A DNA stretch of 64,000 nt from Desulfurobacterium atlanticum. Its GTDB lineage: Bacteria; Aquificota; Aquificia; Desulfurobacteriales; Desulfurobacteriaceae. How positions within the stretch are numbered: the first letter of the stretch is position 1; the number at the start of each line of letters is the position of its first letter. The stretch lies in contig NZ_FZOB01000006.1 of assembly GCF_900188395.1 (NCBI RefSeq), positions 1 through 64,000 on the forward strand. The letters are read 5' to 3'. The translations under genes and the position numbers were made by a program. This document shows, in pieces, positions 8,590 through 17,334 of the stretch. Under the pieces are notes generated by a model, which searched no databases, had not been told where the DNA came from, and saw only the letters and a program-made list of their open reading frames with translations.

Positions 8590-8698
8590 CAGGAAAGGCT
8601 GGGTCCTCCGCAACACCCGGAAGGTGAACCCCGCCAGGCCCGGAAGGGAGCAACGGTAAGCTGGAAGGGTGTGTGCGGTAAGGGTCCAGCCCCTTATT
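8590..8698 (+). ncRNA. ffs: Signal recognition particle RNA (4.5S type)
   Basis: The conserved SRP domain IV apex is readable: GCCAGGCCCGGAAGGGAGCA (8633-8652), with the GGAA tetraloop closed by CCC/GGG and the symmetric loop (CAGG / AGCA) bound by Ffh. The ends form a continuous 11-bp stem, GGCTGGGTCCT (8597-8607) with AGGGTCCAGCC (8681-8691), allowing two G-U pairs. At about 100 nt it is the short bacterial form without an Alu domain. Exact ends are inferred from the helix. It is placed between tRNA-Ser and dnaX. Confidence 0.95.
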
Positions 8699-8721
8699 TA
8701 TGTAACGGGAAGGATTTCTTA

Positions 8722-10155
8722 ATGGGATACCTTGCAATACCCAGAAAGTATAGACCATCAACTTTTAAAGAAGTTATCGGCCAGGAACATATTACAGAAA
8801 CGATAAAAAATGCAATCAAAACAGGTAAAGTAGCCCATGCCTATATCTTCGCAGGTCCGCGGGGGGTAGGAAAAACAACAACTGCAAGGATAATTGCAAA
8901 AGCTCTCAACTGCCAATCACCTGTAGATGGGGAACCGTGTAACAACTGTTCTGTTTGTGAATCTATAAATAAAGGTTCTTTCCCTGATGTGATAGAAATA
9001 GATGCAGCTTCAAATAGAGGAATAGACCAGATAAGGGAGTTAAGAGAAACTGTTTTTTACTCACCTGCACAGGGCAAGTATAAAGTTTACATAATTGATG
9101 AATTCCACATGCTTACTAAAGAAGCTTTTAATGCTCTTTTAAAAACGCTTGAAGAACCGCCTTCCCATGTTGTTTTTATTCTTGCAACAACAGAACTTGA
9201 CAAAATACCTGCAACAATTCTTTCAAGATGTCAGCGGTTTTTTTTTAAGAAAGTTCCTGAAAAGAAGATTGTTGAAACTCTTGCCAATATATGTGATAAA
9301 GAGGGTGTAAACTATGAGGCGGAAGCTTTAAAACTTATAGCAGTTGCATCTGAAGGATGCTTAAGAGATGCAGAAAGCCTTCTTGACCAGTTAATAGCTC
9401 TTTCATCTGGAAATATAAAAACAGAAATAGCATCAAAATTTTTAGGAGTTTTAGGAAAAAATGTTTTAAAAGAGCTTATTCAAAAAGGATTTGAAGGAGA
9501 CAGGCTTGGACTTCATGAAATACTTGAAGAACTTGATTCCACCGGTTACAATCCATCAACTATAATAAGACAACTTTTAAAGTTTGTAGAGGAAGAGTTT
9601 ATAAATGAAAACAGTGACTTTTCTGAAGATGAACTAACAGCAGCTTACGAGATTCTCTCAAAAAACCTTAAAATTGTTGACTCTCATCCATTTCCTTTCA
9701 CTGCTTTGCTCTTTTCCCTTTATAAACTTTCCTACTTTAAGGAAATTAAAAAGCTTTCTGAACTCTTAAACGGAAAAGATTTTGAAATTTCCACAGTTAG
9801 AAAAGATGAGTTCTTAAAAAAAAACAGTAAGTTAAATGATAAAGAAAAAGAAATTAACCCAAATGAGAAGGGAGAAAGTGGCTTTAACATAGCTTATTAC
9901 ATAAAAGAAAAAATAGAACAGGAAAATCACATTCAGATAATTCCCAAAAATGGTGTAGCCTATGATAGACTTTCTGAAATTCAAAAAGAACTTGAAAATC
10001 AATTTGGCAAGAAAGTATTGATAATTAAGCCTGAAAACGGAAATAAAAGATTAAAAGAAGTGAAACTTGATGAGGAAACCGAAAAAAAGGTTGATAAAAT
10101 AATTTCCCTATTTCATGCAAAAATTGTTCCAGGATATCCGAGGCGTGAAAAATGA
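8722..10155 (+). CDS. dnaX: DNA polymerase III subunit tau (and possibly gamma)
   Basis: Clamp-loader ATPase that loads the sliding clamp and couples polymerases. Walker A is GPRGVGKTT, a zinc-binding module has cysteines in CQSPVDGEPCNNCSVC, Walker B is IIDEFHM, and the SRC sensor motif is LSRCQRF. Domains I-III end around residue 350; the rest (to 477) is a charged tau-type tail. The frame remains open upstream across the SRP RNA, but ATG at 8722 with GGAAGGA upstream is the real start and matches family N-termini (YRPSTFKEVIGQ). A nine-A run at 9816-9824 could generate a gamma form. The stop overlaps the next gene as ATGA. Confidence 0.95.
   Translation: MGYLAIPRKYRPSTFKEVIGQEHITETIKNAIKTGKVAHAYIFAGPRGVGKTTTARIIAKALNCQSPVDGEPCNNCSVCESINKGSFPDVIEIDAASNRGIDQIRELRETVFYSPAQGKYKVYIIDEFHMLTKEAFNALLKTLEEPPSHVVFILATTELDKIPATILSRCQRFFFKKVPEKKIVETLANICDKEGVNYEAEALKLIAVASEGCLRDAESLLDQLIALSSGNIKTEIASKFLGVLGKNVLKELIQKGFEGDRLGLHEILEELDSTGYNPSTIIRQLLKFVEEEFINENSDFSEDELTAAYEILSKNLKIVDSHPFPFTALLFSLYKLSYFKEIKKLSELLNGKDFEISTVRKDEFLKKNSKLNDKEKEINPNEKGESGFNIAYYIKEKIEQENHIQIIPKNGVAYDRLSEIQKELENQFGKKVLIIKPENGNKRLKEVKLDEETEKKVDKIISLFHAKIVPGYPRREK
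9816..9824 (+). other. A9 run in dnaX, candidate slippage site
   Basis: Nine consecutive A residues form codons TTA-AAA-AAA-AAC at dnaX codons 365-368. Adding one A gives AAA-CAG-TAA and removing one gives ACA-GTA-AGT-TAA, so slippage in either direction ends the protein at about residue 369. The position just after domain III is where gamma ends in other species. Thermus thermophilus is known to use transcriptional slippage at an A9 run in dnaX. Whether slippage happens here is inferred. Confidence 0.55.
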
Positions 10156-11507
10156 AAATTCTCATTATAGATGACGAAGCAGGGATAAGAGAAAGTTTAT
10201 CCGGAATCCTTGAGGATGAAGGATACAGCATATCAACGGCTGAGTCGGGGAATGAAGGGCTTGAGAAGATTGAAACGGAGAATCCCGATATTATCATCCT
10301 TGATCTTTTTTTACCTGGAATACCCGGAATGGAGATACTGAAACAGCTTTTGAGAAAGAAAATAACAGAAAAAGCTGTTGTGATAGTTATTTCAGGCCAC
10401 GGAAATATTCAAACTGCAGTAGAAGCAATAAAAAATGGTGCTTTTGATTTTATAGAAAAACCGATAAATTTTGAAAAGCTTTTAAGTGTTCTTGAAAAAG
10501 CAAAAAAGCAGCTATCCCTTCTTAAAGAAACGGTAATTTTAAAAGAGAAACTGTTTTCAGAAACAATTATTGGAAACAGTCCTGTAATGGAAAAACTAAA
10601 AAGAGAGATAGAAGCAGTTGCTCCTGTGGATAGCACTGTAATAATATACGGAGAAAGCGGAACGGGAAAGGAACTTGTAGCAAGGACAATTCATCAATTA
10701 AGTAAAAGAAGCTCCGCTCCATTTGTCCCAATAAACTGTGCAGCCATTCCTGACAATCTTATAGAAGCAGAACTTTTCGGATATGAAAAAGGAGCATTTA
10801 CAGGAGCTAATGCAAGAAAAAAAGGAAAATTTGAAATAGCCGATGGCGGCACCATTTTCCTTGATGAGATAGGTGATATGCCTTTAATGGCACAATCTAA
10901 ACTTTTAAGGGTTTTAGAAGATAAAGTGATAGAAAAAATAGGAAGCGTTGAAAGAATAAACGTTGATGTAAGAGTTATTTCTGCTACGAATAAAAATCTT
11001 GAAAAAGCTATAGAAGATGGAAGCTTTAGAGAAGACCTTTACTATAGGTTAAACGTTATTCCCATACATGTTCCCCCTTTAAGGGAAAGGGGAAATGATA
11101 TTCTTCTTCTTGCAGATTACTTCCTTTCAAAGTTTTCAGCAGATTACAAAAGGGAGAAAATAAAACTTTCCGAAAGTGTTAAAGAGATTTTTCTAACCTA
11201 CCATTGGCCCGGTAATATAAGAGAACTTAAAAATCTCATAGAACGGCTTGTAATACTTGCTAAAAAAGAAATAATAGAACCTGAAGACCTTCCGGAAAAT
11301 ATGTTTGCGAAGAAGAGATTTTCAATAAACAGGTTTCTCTCTATGCCTCTTAAAGAAGCGAAAGAAAAGTTTGAAAAAGAGTATATAATCGCCACTTTAA
11401 AGGAAACAAAAGGTGACATGAAACTTGCAGCAGCAAAAATGCAGATAGACCTTTCCAATCTTTACAGAAAGATGAATAAATACGGAATAGGAAATGACAC
11501 TGTTTGA
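10152..11507 (+). CDS. NtrC-family sigma-54-dependent response regulator
   Basis: Activates sigma-54 promoters after phosphorylation. Receiver domain at residues 1-120 with acidic pocket DDE and phosphoacceptor Asp51 (IIILDLFLPG). AAA+ domain with Walker A GESGTGKE (about 167-174), the sigma-54-contacting GAFTGA loop (about 214-219) and Walker B-like TIFLDEIGD. A C-terminal Fis-type helix-turn-helix follows (MKLAAAKMQIDLSNLYRKM). All domains are intact at 451 residues. No histidine kinase gene is adjacent, so the partner is elsewhere. The start overlaps the dnaX stop (ATGA), so it is probably co-transcribed with dnaX. Its regulon cannot be read from the window. Confidence 0.92.
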   Translation: MKILIIDDEAGIRESLSGILEDEGYSISTAESGNEGLEKIETENPDIIILDLFLPGIPGMEILKQLLRKKITEKAVVIVISGHGNIQTAVEAIKNGAFDFIEKPINFEKLLSVLEKAKKQLSLLKETVILKEKLFSETIIGNSPVMEKLKREIEAVAPVDSTVIIYGESGTGKELVARTIHQLSKRSSAPFVPINCAAIPDNLIEAELFGYEKGAFTGANARKKGKFEIADGGTIFLDEIGDMPLMAQSKLLRVLEDKVIEKIGSVERINVDVRVISATNKNLEKAIEDGSFREDLYYRLNVIPIHVPPLRERGNDILLLADYFLSKFSADYKREKIKLSESVKEIFLTYHWPGNIRELKNLIERLVILAKKEIIEPEDLPENMFAKKRFSINRFLSMPLKEAKEKFEKEYIIATLKETKGDMKLAAAKMQIDLSNLYRKMNKYGIGNDTV

Positions 11508-12105
11508 TTTTTTCAACATTATAGGTCTTGTTGCATTTGCAGTTTCCGGGGTTTATAAAGGAATAAAAAAAGAGCTTGATATCCTTGGAATTTCCATTCT
11601 TGGATTCTTAACAGCTTTTGGCGGTGGTATTTTAAGGGATATAATTATAAACAGAATTCCTGTTGTTCTTACAGGTTATATGGACATATCTTTCGCAACA
11701 GGTGGAATTATTGCAGGAATGTTATTCTATAAGATTTTTAAAAAAGATATATCCACATCTACTACAGTAAAGATTTTTGATGCAATAGGCCTTGCTGCAT
11801 TTACCATCTCCGGAGCTATCGTGGGAATAAACGCAGGACTTAATCTTGTAGGAGTTATCCTTTTAGCCGTTTTAACAGGAACCGGAGGCGGGATGATAAG
11901 TGATATTCTAACAGGTGAAGTGCCTTTTATTCTAAAAGAAGATGTGTATGCTACCTGTTCCATAGCCGGAGCTTTTATACTTTTTACTCTTACAAAAACA
12001 TTTGGCTTTTCTCCAGAATCTGCCGGATTTTTTTCTCTTATATTTACAATGGCTTTAAGACTCACAGCGATTTACAAAAACTGGCATCTTCCAAGGTTTG
12101 AGTAA
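11494..12105 (+). CDS. TRIC/YicG-family (UPF0126) membrane protein
   Basis: Inner-membrane protein of 203 residues built from two homologous halves of about three helices plus a seventh. Each half carries the family signature: FGGGILRDII (about 43-52) and GTGGGMISDIL (about 128-138), the glycine-rich kinks of prokaryotic TRIC trimeric cation channels. Bacterial members are commonly annotated UPF0126; monovalent cation conduction is known for some homologues, but the ion here is inferred. It overlaps the NtrC-type gene by 14 nt and bioF follows within 1 nt. Confidence 0.85.
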   Translation: MTLFDFFNIIGLVAFAVSGVYKGIKKELDILGISILGFLTAFGGGILRDIIINRIPVVLTGYMDISFATGGIIAGMLFYKIFKKDISTSTTVKIFDAIGLAAFTISGAIVGINAGLNLVGVILLAVLTGTGGGMISDILTGEVPFILKEDVYATCSIAGAFILFTLTKTFGFSPESAGFFSLIFTMALRLTAIYKNWHLPRFE

Positions 12106-12106
12106 G

Positions 12107-13219
12107 ATGGTAGAGATAGTTTTGGAAGAACTTAAAAAAAACAACTTATACCGAAAATTAAAGACAATTGAAGAAGTTGACGGAGTCAGAGTTAAGATTG
12201 GAGGGAAATGGTTTGTGAACTTCTCATCTAACGATTACCTTAATCTTGCTTTTGATAAAACCGTTGCAAATGAACATATTAAGTGTTTGAAAAACTGGGG
12301 AACAGGTGCGGGTGCATCAAGACTTATAACTGGAAACTTTCAAATTCACGAGGTGCTTGAAAAAGAACTTGCAAAACTTAAAAAAACAGAAGCAGCACTT
12401 CTTTTTTCTACTGGATATATGGCAAACATCGGAATTTTATCATCTATTATGGGAAAAGATGATGTTATTTTCAGTGATAAGCTAAATCACGCAAGCATAA
12501 TAGATGGATGCAAACTTTCAAAAGCAAAAATATTTGTCTATGAGCACAATAATACAGAAAATCTTAAAACTCTCCTTGAAAGAGAAAGAAAGAGATTTAA
12601 ATCAGCGTGTATAGTAACAGACTCAGTATTTAGCATGGACGGAGATATTGCTCCTCTTGATGAACTTTTTGAACTTTCTTTAAAATACGACACCTATTTT
12701 GTTGTTGATGACGCCCACGCTACCGGTGTAATAGGTTATTCATCTTTTGAGATATTTAACATCACACCAGCTGAAAATACTGTAATTATGGGAACACTTG
12801 GAAAAGCTTTAGGCACATTTGGAGCATTTGTAGCTTCAACTGAAACACTAAGAAAATTTTTCATAAATAAAGCACGTAGTTTTATATTCACAACTGCACT
12901 ACCGCCTCACATAGCCTGTGCTACTCTTTATAATCTGAAACTGATTCCAGAAAGGATGGAGAAGCTGAAAAAAAATATAGAGCTTTTCCAGAAGCTCACA
13001 GGATTCAAAAGTAAAACTGCAATCTTCCCGGTGGTGGTTGGAGACTCTCAAAAAGCTCTTGATATTTCAGAAAAACTTTTCAAAAGCGGATTTATAATAC
13101 CTGCAATAAGACCTCCCACCGTTCCTGAGAAAACTTCACGTCTTAGAATAACTCTATCTGCAGGGCATACAGAAGAGGATATAATAAATCTCACAGATAC
13201 ACTGAACAAATTAATCTGA
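12107..13219 (+). CDS. bioF: 8-amino-7-oxononanoate synthase (BioF)
   Basis: PLP enzyme condensing pimeloyl thioester with alanine in biotin synthesis. NDYLNLAF and GTGAGASRLITGN at the N-terminus, VDDAHATG (Asp and His contacting PLP), and the PLP lysine in GTLGKALGTFGA (about Lys233) are all present. About 370 residues. Close relatives include glycine C-acetyltransferase (Kbl), but the presence of bioA nearby favours BioF. ATG at 12107 is chosen; an in-frame TTG at 12098 sits too close to the AAGG site. The end overlaps the convergent diguanylate cyclase gene by 9 nt. Confidence 0.88.
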   Translation: MVEIVLEELKKNNLYRKLKTIEEVDGVRVKIGGKWFVNFSSNDYLNLAFDKTVANEHIKCLKNWGTGAGASRLITGNFQIHEVLEKELAKLKKTEAALLFSTGYMANIGILSSIMGKDDVIFSDKLNHASIIDGCKLSKAKIFVYEHNNTENLKTLLERERKRFKSACIVTDSVFSMDGDIAPLDELFELSLKYDTYFVVDDAHATGVIGYSSFEIFNITPAENTVIMGTLGKALGTFGAFVASTETLRKFFINKARSFIFTTALPPHIACATLYNLKLIPERMEKLKKNIELFQKLTGFKSKTAIFPVVVGDSQKALDISEKLFKSGFIIPAIRPPTVPEKTSRLRITLSAGHTEEDIINLTDTLNKLI

Positions 13220-14812
13220 AACCCTGTTTCTTCCGGCCTTTTTAGCCCGATACATCGCTTCATCAGCTCGTTTTATTGCATCTTCAATAGTTTCTCCCTC
13301 CTTTCTTTCAGCAACACCAATACTTACAGTTACTTTTATCTTCTTCCCTTCACCTATTTCAACTTCTGTTTCTTCAATATGTTTTCTAATTCTCTCTGCA
13401 AGTTTCTTTGCATTTTCTTTAGAGGTTTCTGGCAACAAAACAACAAATTCCTCCCCGCCATATCTAAAAATCTTGTCGTTGTCCCTTATTTTATCTCTTA
13501 ATTTCCTTACAAGTTCTTTCAAAACTCTATCCCCTGCTTCATGACCGTACTTGTCATTAATAGCCTTAAAATGATCAATGTCTATCATAAGTGCAGAATA
13601 GTGTCTATCTTTAAACGATTTTTCTACATTTTCAAGTGCGTGTCTGTTAAATGCTTCTGTAAGTGCATCGGTAAGTGCTTTTTGAGATGCCGTTTTAAGC
13701 TTACTATAAACCATTTGAAGATATGTTTTCATTTCTTTGTTTATAAAATCTATTTTTGAAACAATATCGTCAAAAATATCTCCTGTAGCTCGATAAGAGC
13801 TACAAAATTTTTCTACTGAAGAAAAATCCCGCCTTTTCATCATATCAAGCAAGTTTAAAACCGTATTTTTTTGATTTTCAAGATACCTTACTTCTCCAAC
13901 ACACACGAGAAAAACTAAAATGATGACAAGAACGGAGGCTCCTACAAAAATAATCCCAATTCTATAAATGAAATTAAATAAATAAGAGTAATCCTTAGAA
14001 ATACCTATGTAGCCCAACACTTTCCCTTTGAAATCCTTCATAGGATAAAAATAGACAAATTTATTTTTATCTCTTAAAAAACCTTTATTTAGCTGATTTT
14101 TAGAAAAACTTTCCTTTATATGAAAATAATAAAAGTTTTTATCTTTATGTGTTGCTCGTGAAATCCAAAAAGAAAAACTATCTTTATCAAGATTTTTTTC
14201 TAATATATTTCTGCTAAGAAGGTAAAAAACTTTCTCTCTATTTTCAGGCTTTGCCAGATAATTTCTAAATGTTTCAATGGAAATTCCAAAAGAAACTGCA
14301 CCTAAAAGTTTTCCATTGTAAGATATTGGATATGAAGCTCTTAATCCTGGATATCTTTTACATATGAAAAAATAAGCGTCTGGAGTAAATGCAGATTGAA
14401 TAAATTCAATATCTTCTCTATGCGAAAGAACAAGTGGTTTTGTGGATATAGAAGAAAAAGAGAAAAAATTAATATACGGATATTTAAAAAAATGCATCTC
14501 TTCAATTTTAAATTTATTATGAAGTGTTTTCCAGAAAAATTCAAACTCTTCTTTTATTCTAAAGGGGGTATTTTCAATGTAGGCTTCTTGAACTGTTTTA
14601 TCATGAGAGATCATTAAAGCCTGAGATAAAAGCCATGTCTTTGTGTTATTCGTTACTCCAGCTATGTAAGACTGTGCCTCTTTCCTGAAAATTTTCTCCT
14701 CTTCCCTCTCAAAATTGAATTCAGATTTAACAAATATAAAATATGACACGGCAATTATAGAAAAGATAATGGCCGGAAGGAGTTTTACTGAAAGGGAAAA
14801 TCCTCTTCTCAA
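13211..14812 (-). CDS. Membrane-bound diguanylate cyclase (GGDEF)
   Basis: Makes cyclic di-GMP. Two transmembrane segments (about 7-27 and 278-300) flank an extracytoplasmic sensor of about 250 residues that looks like a Cache-type fold (inference from size and layout). The C-terminal GGDEF domain has the active-site motif RYGGEEF, and an inhibitory I-site RDND five residues before it, so product feedback is expected. NDKYGHEAGD is the conserved substrate loop. A TTG at 14812 with GGAG 7 nt upstream is the preferred start; an earlier TTG at 14830 has no such site. The signal sensed is unknown. No EAL or HD-GYP gene is nearby. Confidence 0.9.
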   Translation of the reverse strand: MRRGFSLSVKLLPAIIFSIIAVSYFIFVKSEFNFEREEEKIFRKEAQSYIAGVTNNTKTWLLSQALMISHDKTVQEAYIENTPFRIKEEFEFFWKTLHNKFKIEEMHFFKYPYINFFSFSSISTKPLVLSHREDIEFIQSAFTPDAYFFICKRYPGLRASYPISYNGKLLGAVSFGISIETFRNYLAKPENREKVFYLLSRNILEKNLDKDSFSFWISRATHKDKNFYYFHIKESFSKNQLNKGFLRDKNKFVYFYPMKDFKGKVLGYIGISKDYSYLFNFIYRIGIIFVGASVLVIILVFLVCVGEVRYLENQKNTVLNLLDMMKRRDFSSVEKFCSSYRATGDIFDDIVSKIDFINKEMKTYLQMVYSKLKTASQKALTDALTEAFNRHALENVEKSFKDRHYSALMIDIDHFKAINDKYGHEAGDRVLKELVRKLRDKIRDNDKIFRYGGEEFVVLLPETSKENAKKLAERIRKHIEETEVEIGEGKKIKVTVSIGVAERKEGETIEDAIKRADEAMYRAKKAGRNRVSD

Positions 14813-14935
14813 ATTTAGTCTCCAATACAAAATCTACAAGTTACAAATAAATTGTATCAAAAAATAGCATTATTTAAGAACAATTTTCATTAGATTTCTC
14901 ATTAAATTCAAATTTAGTAATAATAAGGTTAAATA

Positions 14936-16192
14936 TTATCTTTGAGCGAATAGATATTTTTCTCTTATCATGGTTAAAACAGCTAGAGCAGAAAGATCAT
15001 AACCTGTAATGTAATACCTTGCCTCATTTACAGCAACAGATGAGATGGCAATTTTTCTATCCCCATTTTCTACAAACCCTGTAAACCACTCACACCTTCC
15101 TTCAGGATAATTAAGCTGAGAAAGGGTTCCTGTTTTCCCTCCAACTGTTAAAAAGGAATACCTGCGCAATCTTCTAAAAAATTTCTTTCCCGAAGCCGTA
15201 CCAAATTTCACGGTGTTTATCATCATCTCTTTGATAATCTTTGCTGTTTTTTCTTTAATAACTCTTCCTATGATAACCGGCTTATCGTTTTTATAAATAA
15301 TTTTTCCTTTATATTTAACCTCTTCTATAAGAGAAGGCATAACCATAATACCGCCGTTTTCTATTGTAGCGGATATCAAAGCTTCGTGAAAAGGACTAAC
15401 TCTCACTTCTCCAAGTCCAGCAGCTATTAAAGCAAGATCATAATCATCAAGCGGTTTCCTTATAATTCCCCACGGGAAATTGTAATCTTCTCTGTTAAAA
15501 CCAAAAGCGTGAGCATATTTAAAAAGTGTATCTTCTCCAATCAGCCTTCCAAGAACGCCAAAATACGGATTTGAAGAGTATGCAAATGAATGAAACATAT
15601 TTCTATAAATTATATACCTGCTGTTAAACCACACTTCTGGAGAACATGAATCATCATGCCCCCGTGTTACAATTTTCTTTGAAGGACTTATCCCTTTTTC
15701 AAGAGCTGCTGCCGCAGTAACTATTTTAAAGGTTGACGCTGCAACAAATCCATTTTTTACAGTTAAATCTGGATAGTCAATACTGCTAACTGCCGCAAGG
15801 ACTTTTCCTGTTGATGGTTCAATGGCTACAAAAGCTCCATACTTCAATTTATATCTTTTAAATTCTCTTTTTATACTGTTTTGAAGTTCAGGTTTTACAG
15901 TGAAAACGATTTCAGTTCCGTTTAAATCTCTGTAAACGTATCTACCATCTTCTTCTTCAGCCTTTTTAAAAAGTTTAAACTGATATAGAAAATCCCCTTG
16001 TAGTTTTGATAGGAAAAACCTGTATGACGTTTCATTTTCAGTTTCAACTTCAACTTTATCTTTCCCACTATCTTTAAAATTTGAATTCAACTTAACATCA
16101 ATATTTGCTGAAGAATCTATAATAAAGGGAGACAAAACTATTAGTAAAATTATTAAAACTGCAAAAAATCCGTACCTGCTATTTTTACCCAT
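14936..16192 (-). CDS. Penicillin-binding protein, transpeptidase domain
   Basis: Peptidoglycan DD-transpeptidase-type protein of 418 residues. One N-terminal membrane anchor (about 7-25) is followed by about 70 residues of linker, then a transpeptidase domain with all three motifs: S153-T-F-K156, S206-S-N208 and K353-T-G355 in GGKTGTLS. ALEPSTGKVLA-like text (AIEPSTGKVLAAV) is typical of class B PBPs. It is shorter than FtsI or PBP2 and lacks their N-terminal dimerisation module, so it may be a minor class B-like PBP. It is divergent from nurA and not linked to the mur cluster further right. Confidence 0.85.
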   Translation of the reverse strand: MGKNSRYGFFAVLIILLIVLSPFIIDSSANIDVKLNSNFKDSGKDKVEVETENETSYRFFLSKLQGDFLYQFKLFKKAEEEDGRYVYRDLNGTEIVFTVKPELQNSIKREFKRYKLKYGAFVAIEPSTGKVLAAVSSIDYPDLTVKNGFVAASTFKIVTAAAALEKGISPSKKIVTRGHDDSCSPEVWFNSRYIIYRNMFHSFAYSSNPYFGVLGRLIGEDTLFKYAHAFGFNREDYNFPWGIIRKPLDDYDLALIAAGLGEVRVSPFHEALISATIENGGIMVMPSLIEEVKYKGKIIYKNDKPVIIGRVIKEKTAKIIKEMMINTVKFGTASGKKFFRRLRRYSFLTVGGKTGTLSQLNYPEGRCEWFTGFVENGDRKIAISSVAVNEARYYITGYDLSALAVLTMIREKYLFAQR

Positions 16193-16263
16193 AAAGTATT
16201 ACCTCTTTCTTCAAAGTTAGCTTAAAATATATTCCATATATCAAAATAGTGTAGGATGGAAAG

Positions 16264-17334
16264 GTGTCTATAAAAGCGAAACTCATTGAAAAAGCGGTTA
16301 GTAAAAGCACTTCTCATTTAACTTACAGAAAAGACGATATTTTTTACCTTGAAGAAGCTGTAAAAAACCTATGGAACAACTATTTACCAAAAAACAAAGT
16401 GGTTTCTATAGGAGCAGTTGATGGAAGTTTGAACAAAAAGGATTTTCTTGGATTTATCCTTTATGCCGTTGGAGCTGTTTCTGTTTTTTTTGACAAAAAT
16501 GGAAAGGAAAGTAATGACTGGGAAAATTACAATGTTGATGTAGGTACTCTTAAACCTCAAGAGTATTCAGAAACAAGACTTAGAATCTATATGGGGATTC
16601 TTGAAATAAAGGAGCTTATCAAGATAGGAAAAGAGAGAAAACCTGAAATACTTCTTCTTGATGGTTCACTGGTGGGAGATATTATAAGACCTGTTGTTTT
16701 TTCCAGCTATCTTGAGAAAGATTTAAGAAAAAAAGTGGAAGATGAATTGTTCCCAGAACTTATAGAAATTTTTTCAGAAAATGAAATAAATTCCAAACAG
16801 CTTGAAAACAAAATTATTGAGAAATTCCCAAAAGAATTTTTTCCATTAATAGCCGGCTACCTTGAGTATCTTGAGTATCTACTCTCCCTTGAAAAACTGA
16901 TGAAGAATTATTTTGAAAAACTGGTTGCGATATCAAAACGCTCCTCTTCCAGAATATATAAGTTTGATTCAATAATGCCCGATATTTTTATATTTCAGCA
17001 TTTTAACCTTCCTCCAGGATACAGCGAGCCTGTTGAAAAACAAATAACGCCAGAAGTTAAGTACAGTTTTCCAAAAATTTTTGAAGAGAGTTTTAGAGAT
17101 TACAGAATAAAAATCTTTTATGTAAAATTTGAAAACTTTGTCTATAAAATAGAAACTGCTATAGACCCTGAATGTGTTATGGATTATCTAACTCATACAA
17201 TAGTTAATGGTTATCCATACCCGTTAAAATCAGCTCACGACAAAGTTAAAATAGGGAAAAGTGATATGGATATTCTGTCCAATATATTGTTCATCAATAA
17301 ACCAACAGGAAGAGAAGGAGTTGACACCTATTAA
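16264..17334 (+). CDS. nurA: NurA-domain 5'-3' nuclease
   Basis: A 356-residue NurA-type protein. The two Asp-bearing metal sites of the family are visible: AVDGS (Asp53) and LLLDGSLVGD (Asp133). C-terminal GYPYPLKSAHDKVKI matches the family end, where a conserved His-containing segment closes the site. In archaea NurA acts with the HerA helicase to resect DNA ends; bacterial NurA is found mainly in thermophiles. No herA lies in the window. GTG at 16264 has GGATGG upstream. It is divergent from the PBP gene and abuts the bioA stop with no gap. Confidence 0.8.
   Translation: MSIKAKLIEKAVSKSTSHLTYRKDDIFYLEEAVKNLWNNYLPKNKVVSIGAVDGSLNKKDFLGFILYAVGAVSVFFDKNGKESNDWENYNVDVGTLKPQEYSETRLRIYMGILEIKELIKIGKERKPEILLLDGSLVGDIIRPVVFSSYLEKDLRKKVEDELFPELIEIFSENEINSKQLENKIIEKFPKEFFPLIAGYLEYLEYLLSLEKLMKNYFEKLVAISKRSSSRIYKFDSIMPDIFIFQHFNLPPGYSEPVEKQITPEVKYSFPKIFEESFRDYRIKIFYVKFENFVYKIETAIDPECVMDYLTHTIVNGYPYPLKSAHDKVKIGKSDMDILSNILFINKPTGREGVDTY

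Noticed and set aside
8581-8721. In-frame upstream extension of dnaX
   Set aside because: It translates the SRP RNA gene; the real dnaX start at 8722 has its own ribosome site and matches family N-termini.
9238-9246. Nine-T run in dnaX as a programmed frameshift site
   Set aside because: Encodes conserved aromatic residues in domain II/III; truncation here would leave a non-functional fragment, so it is noted only as a caution for the A9 finding.
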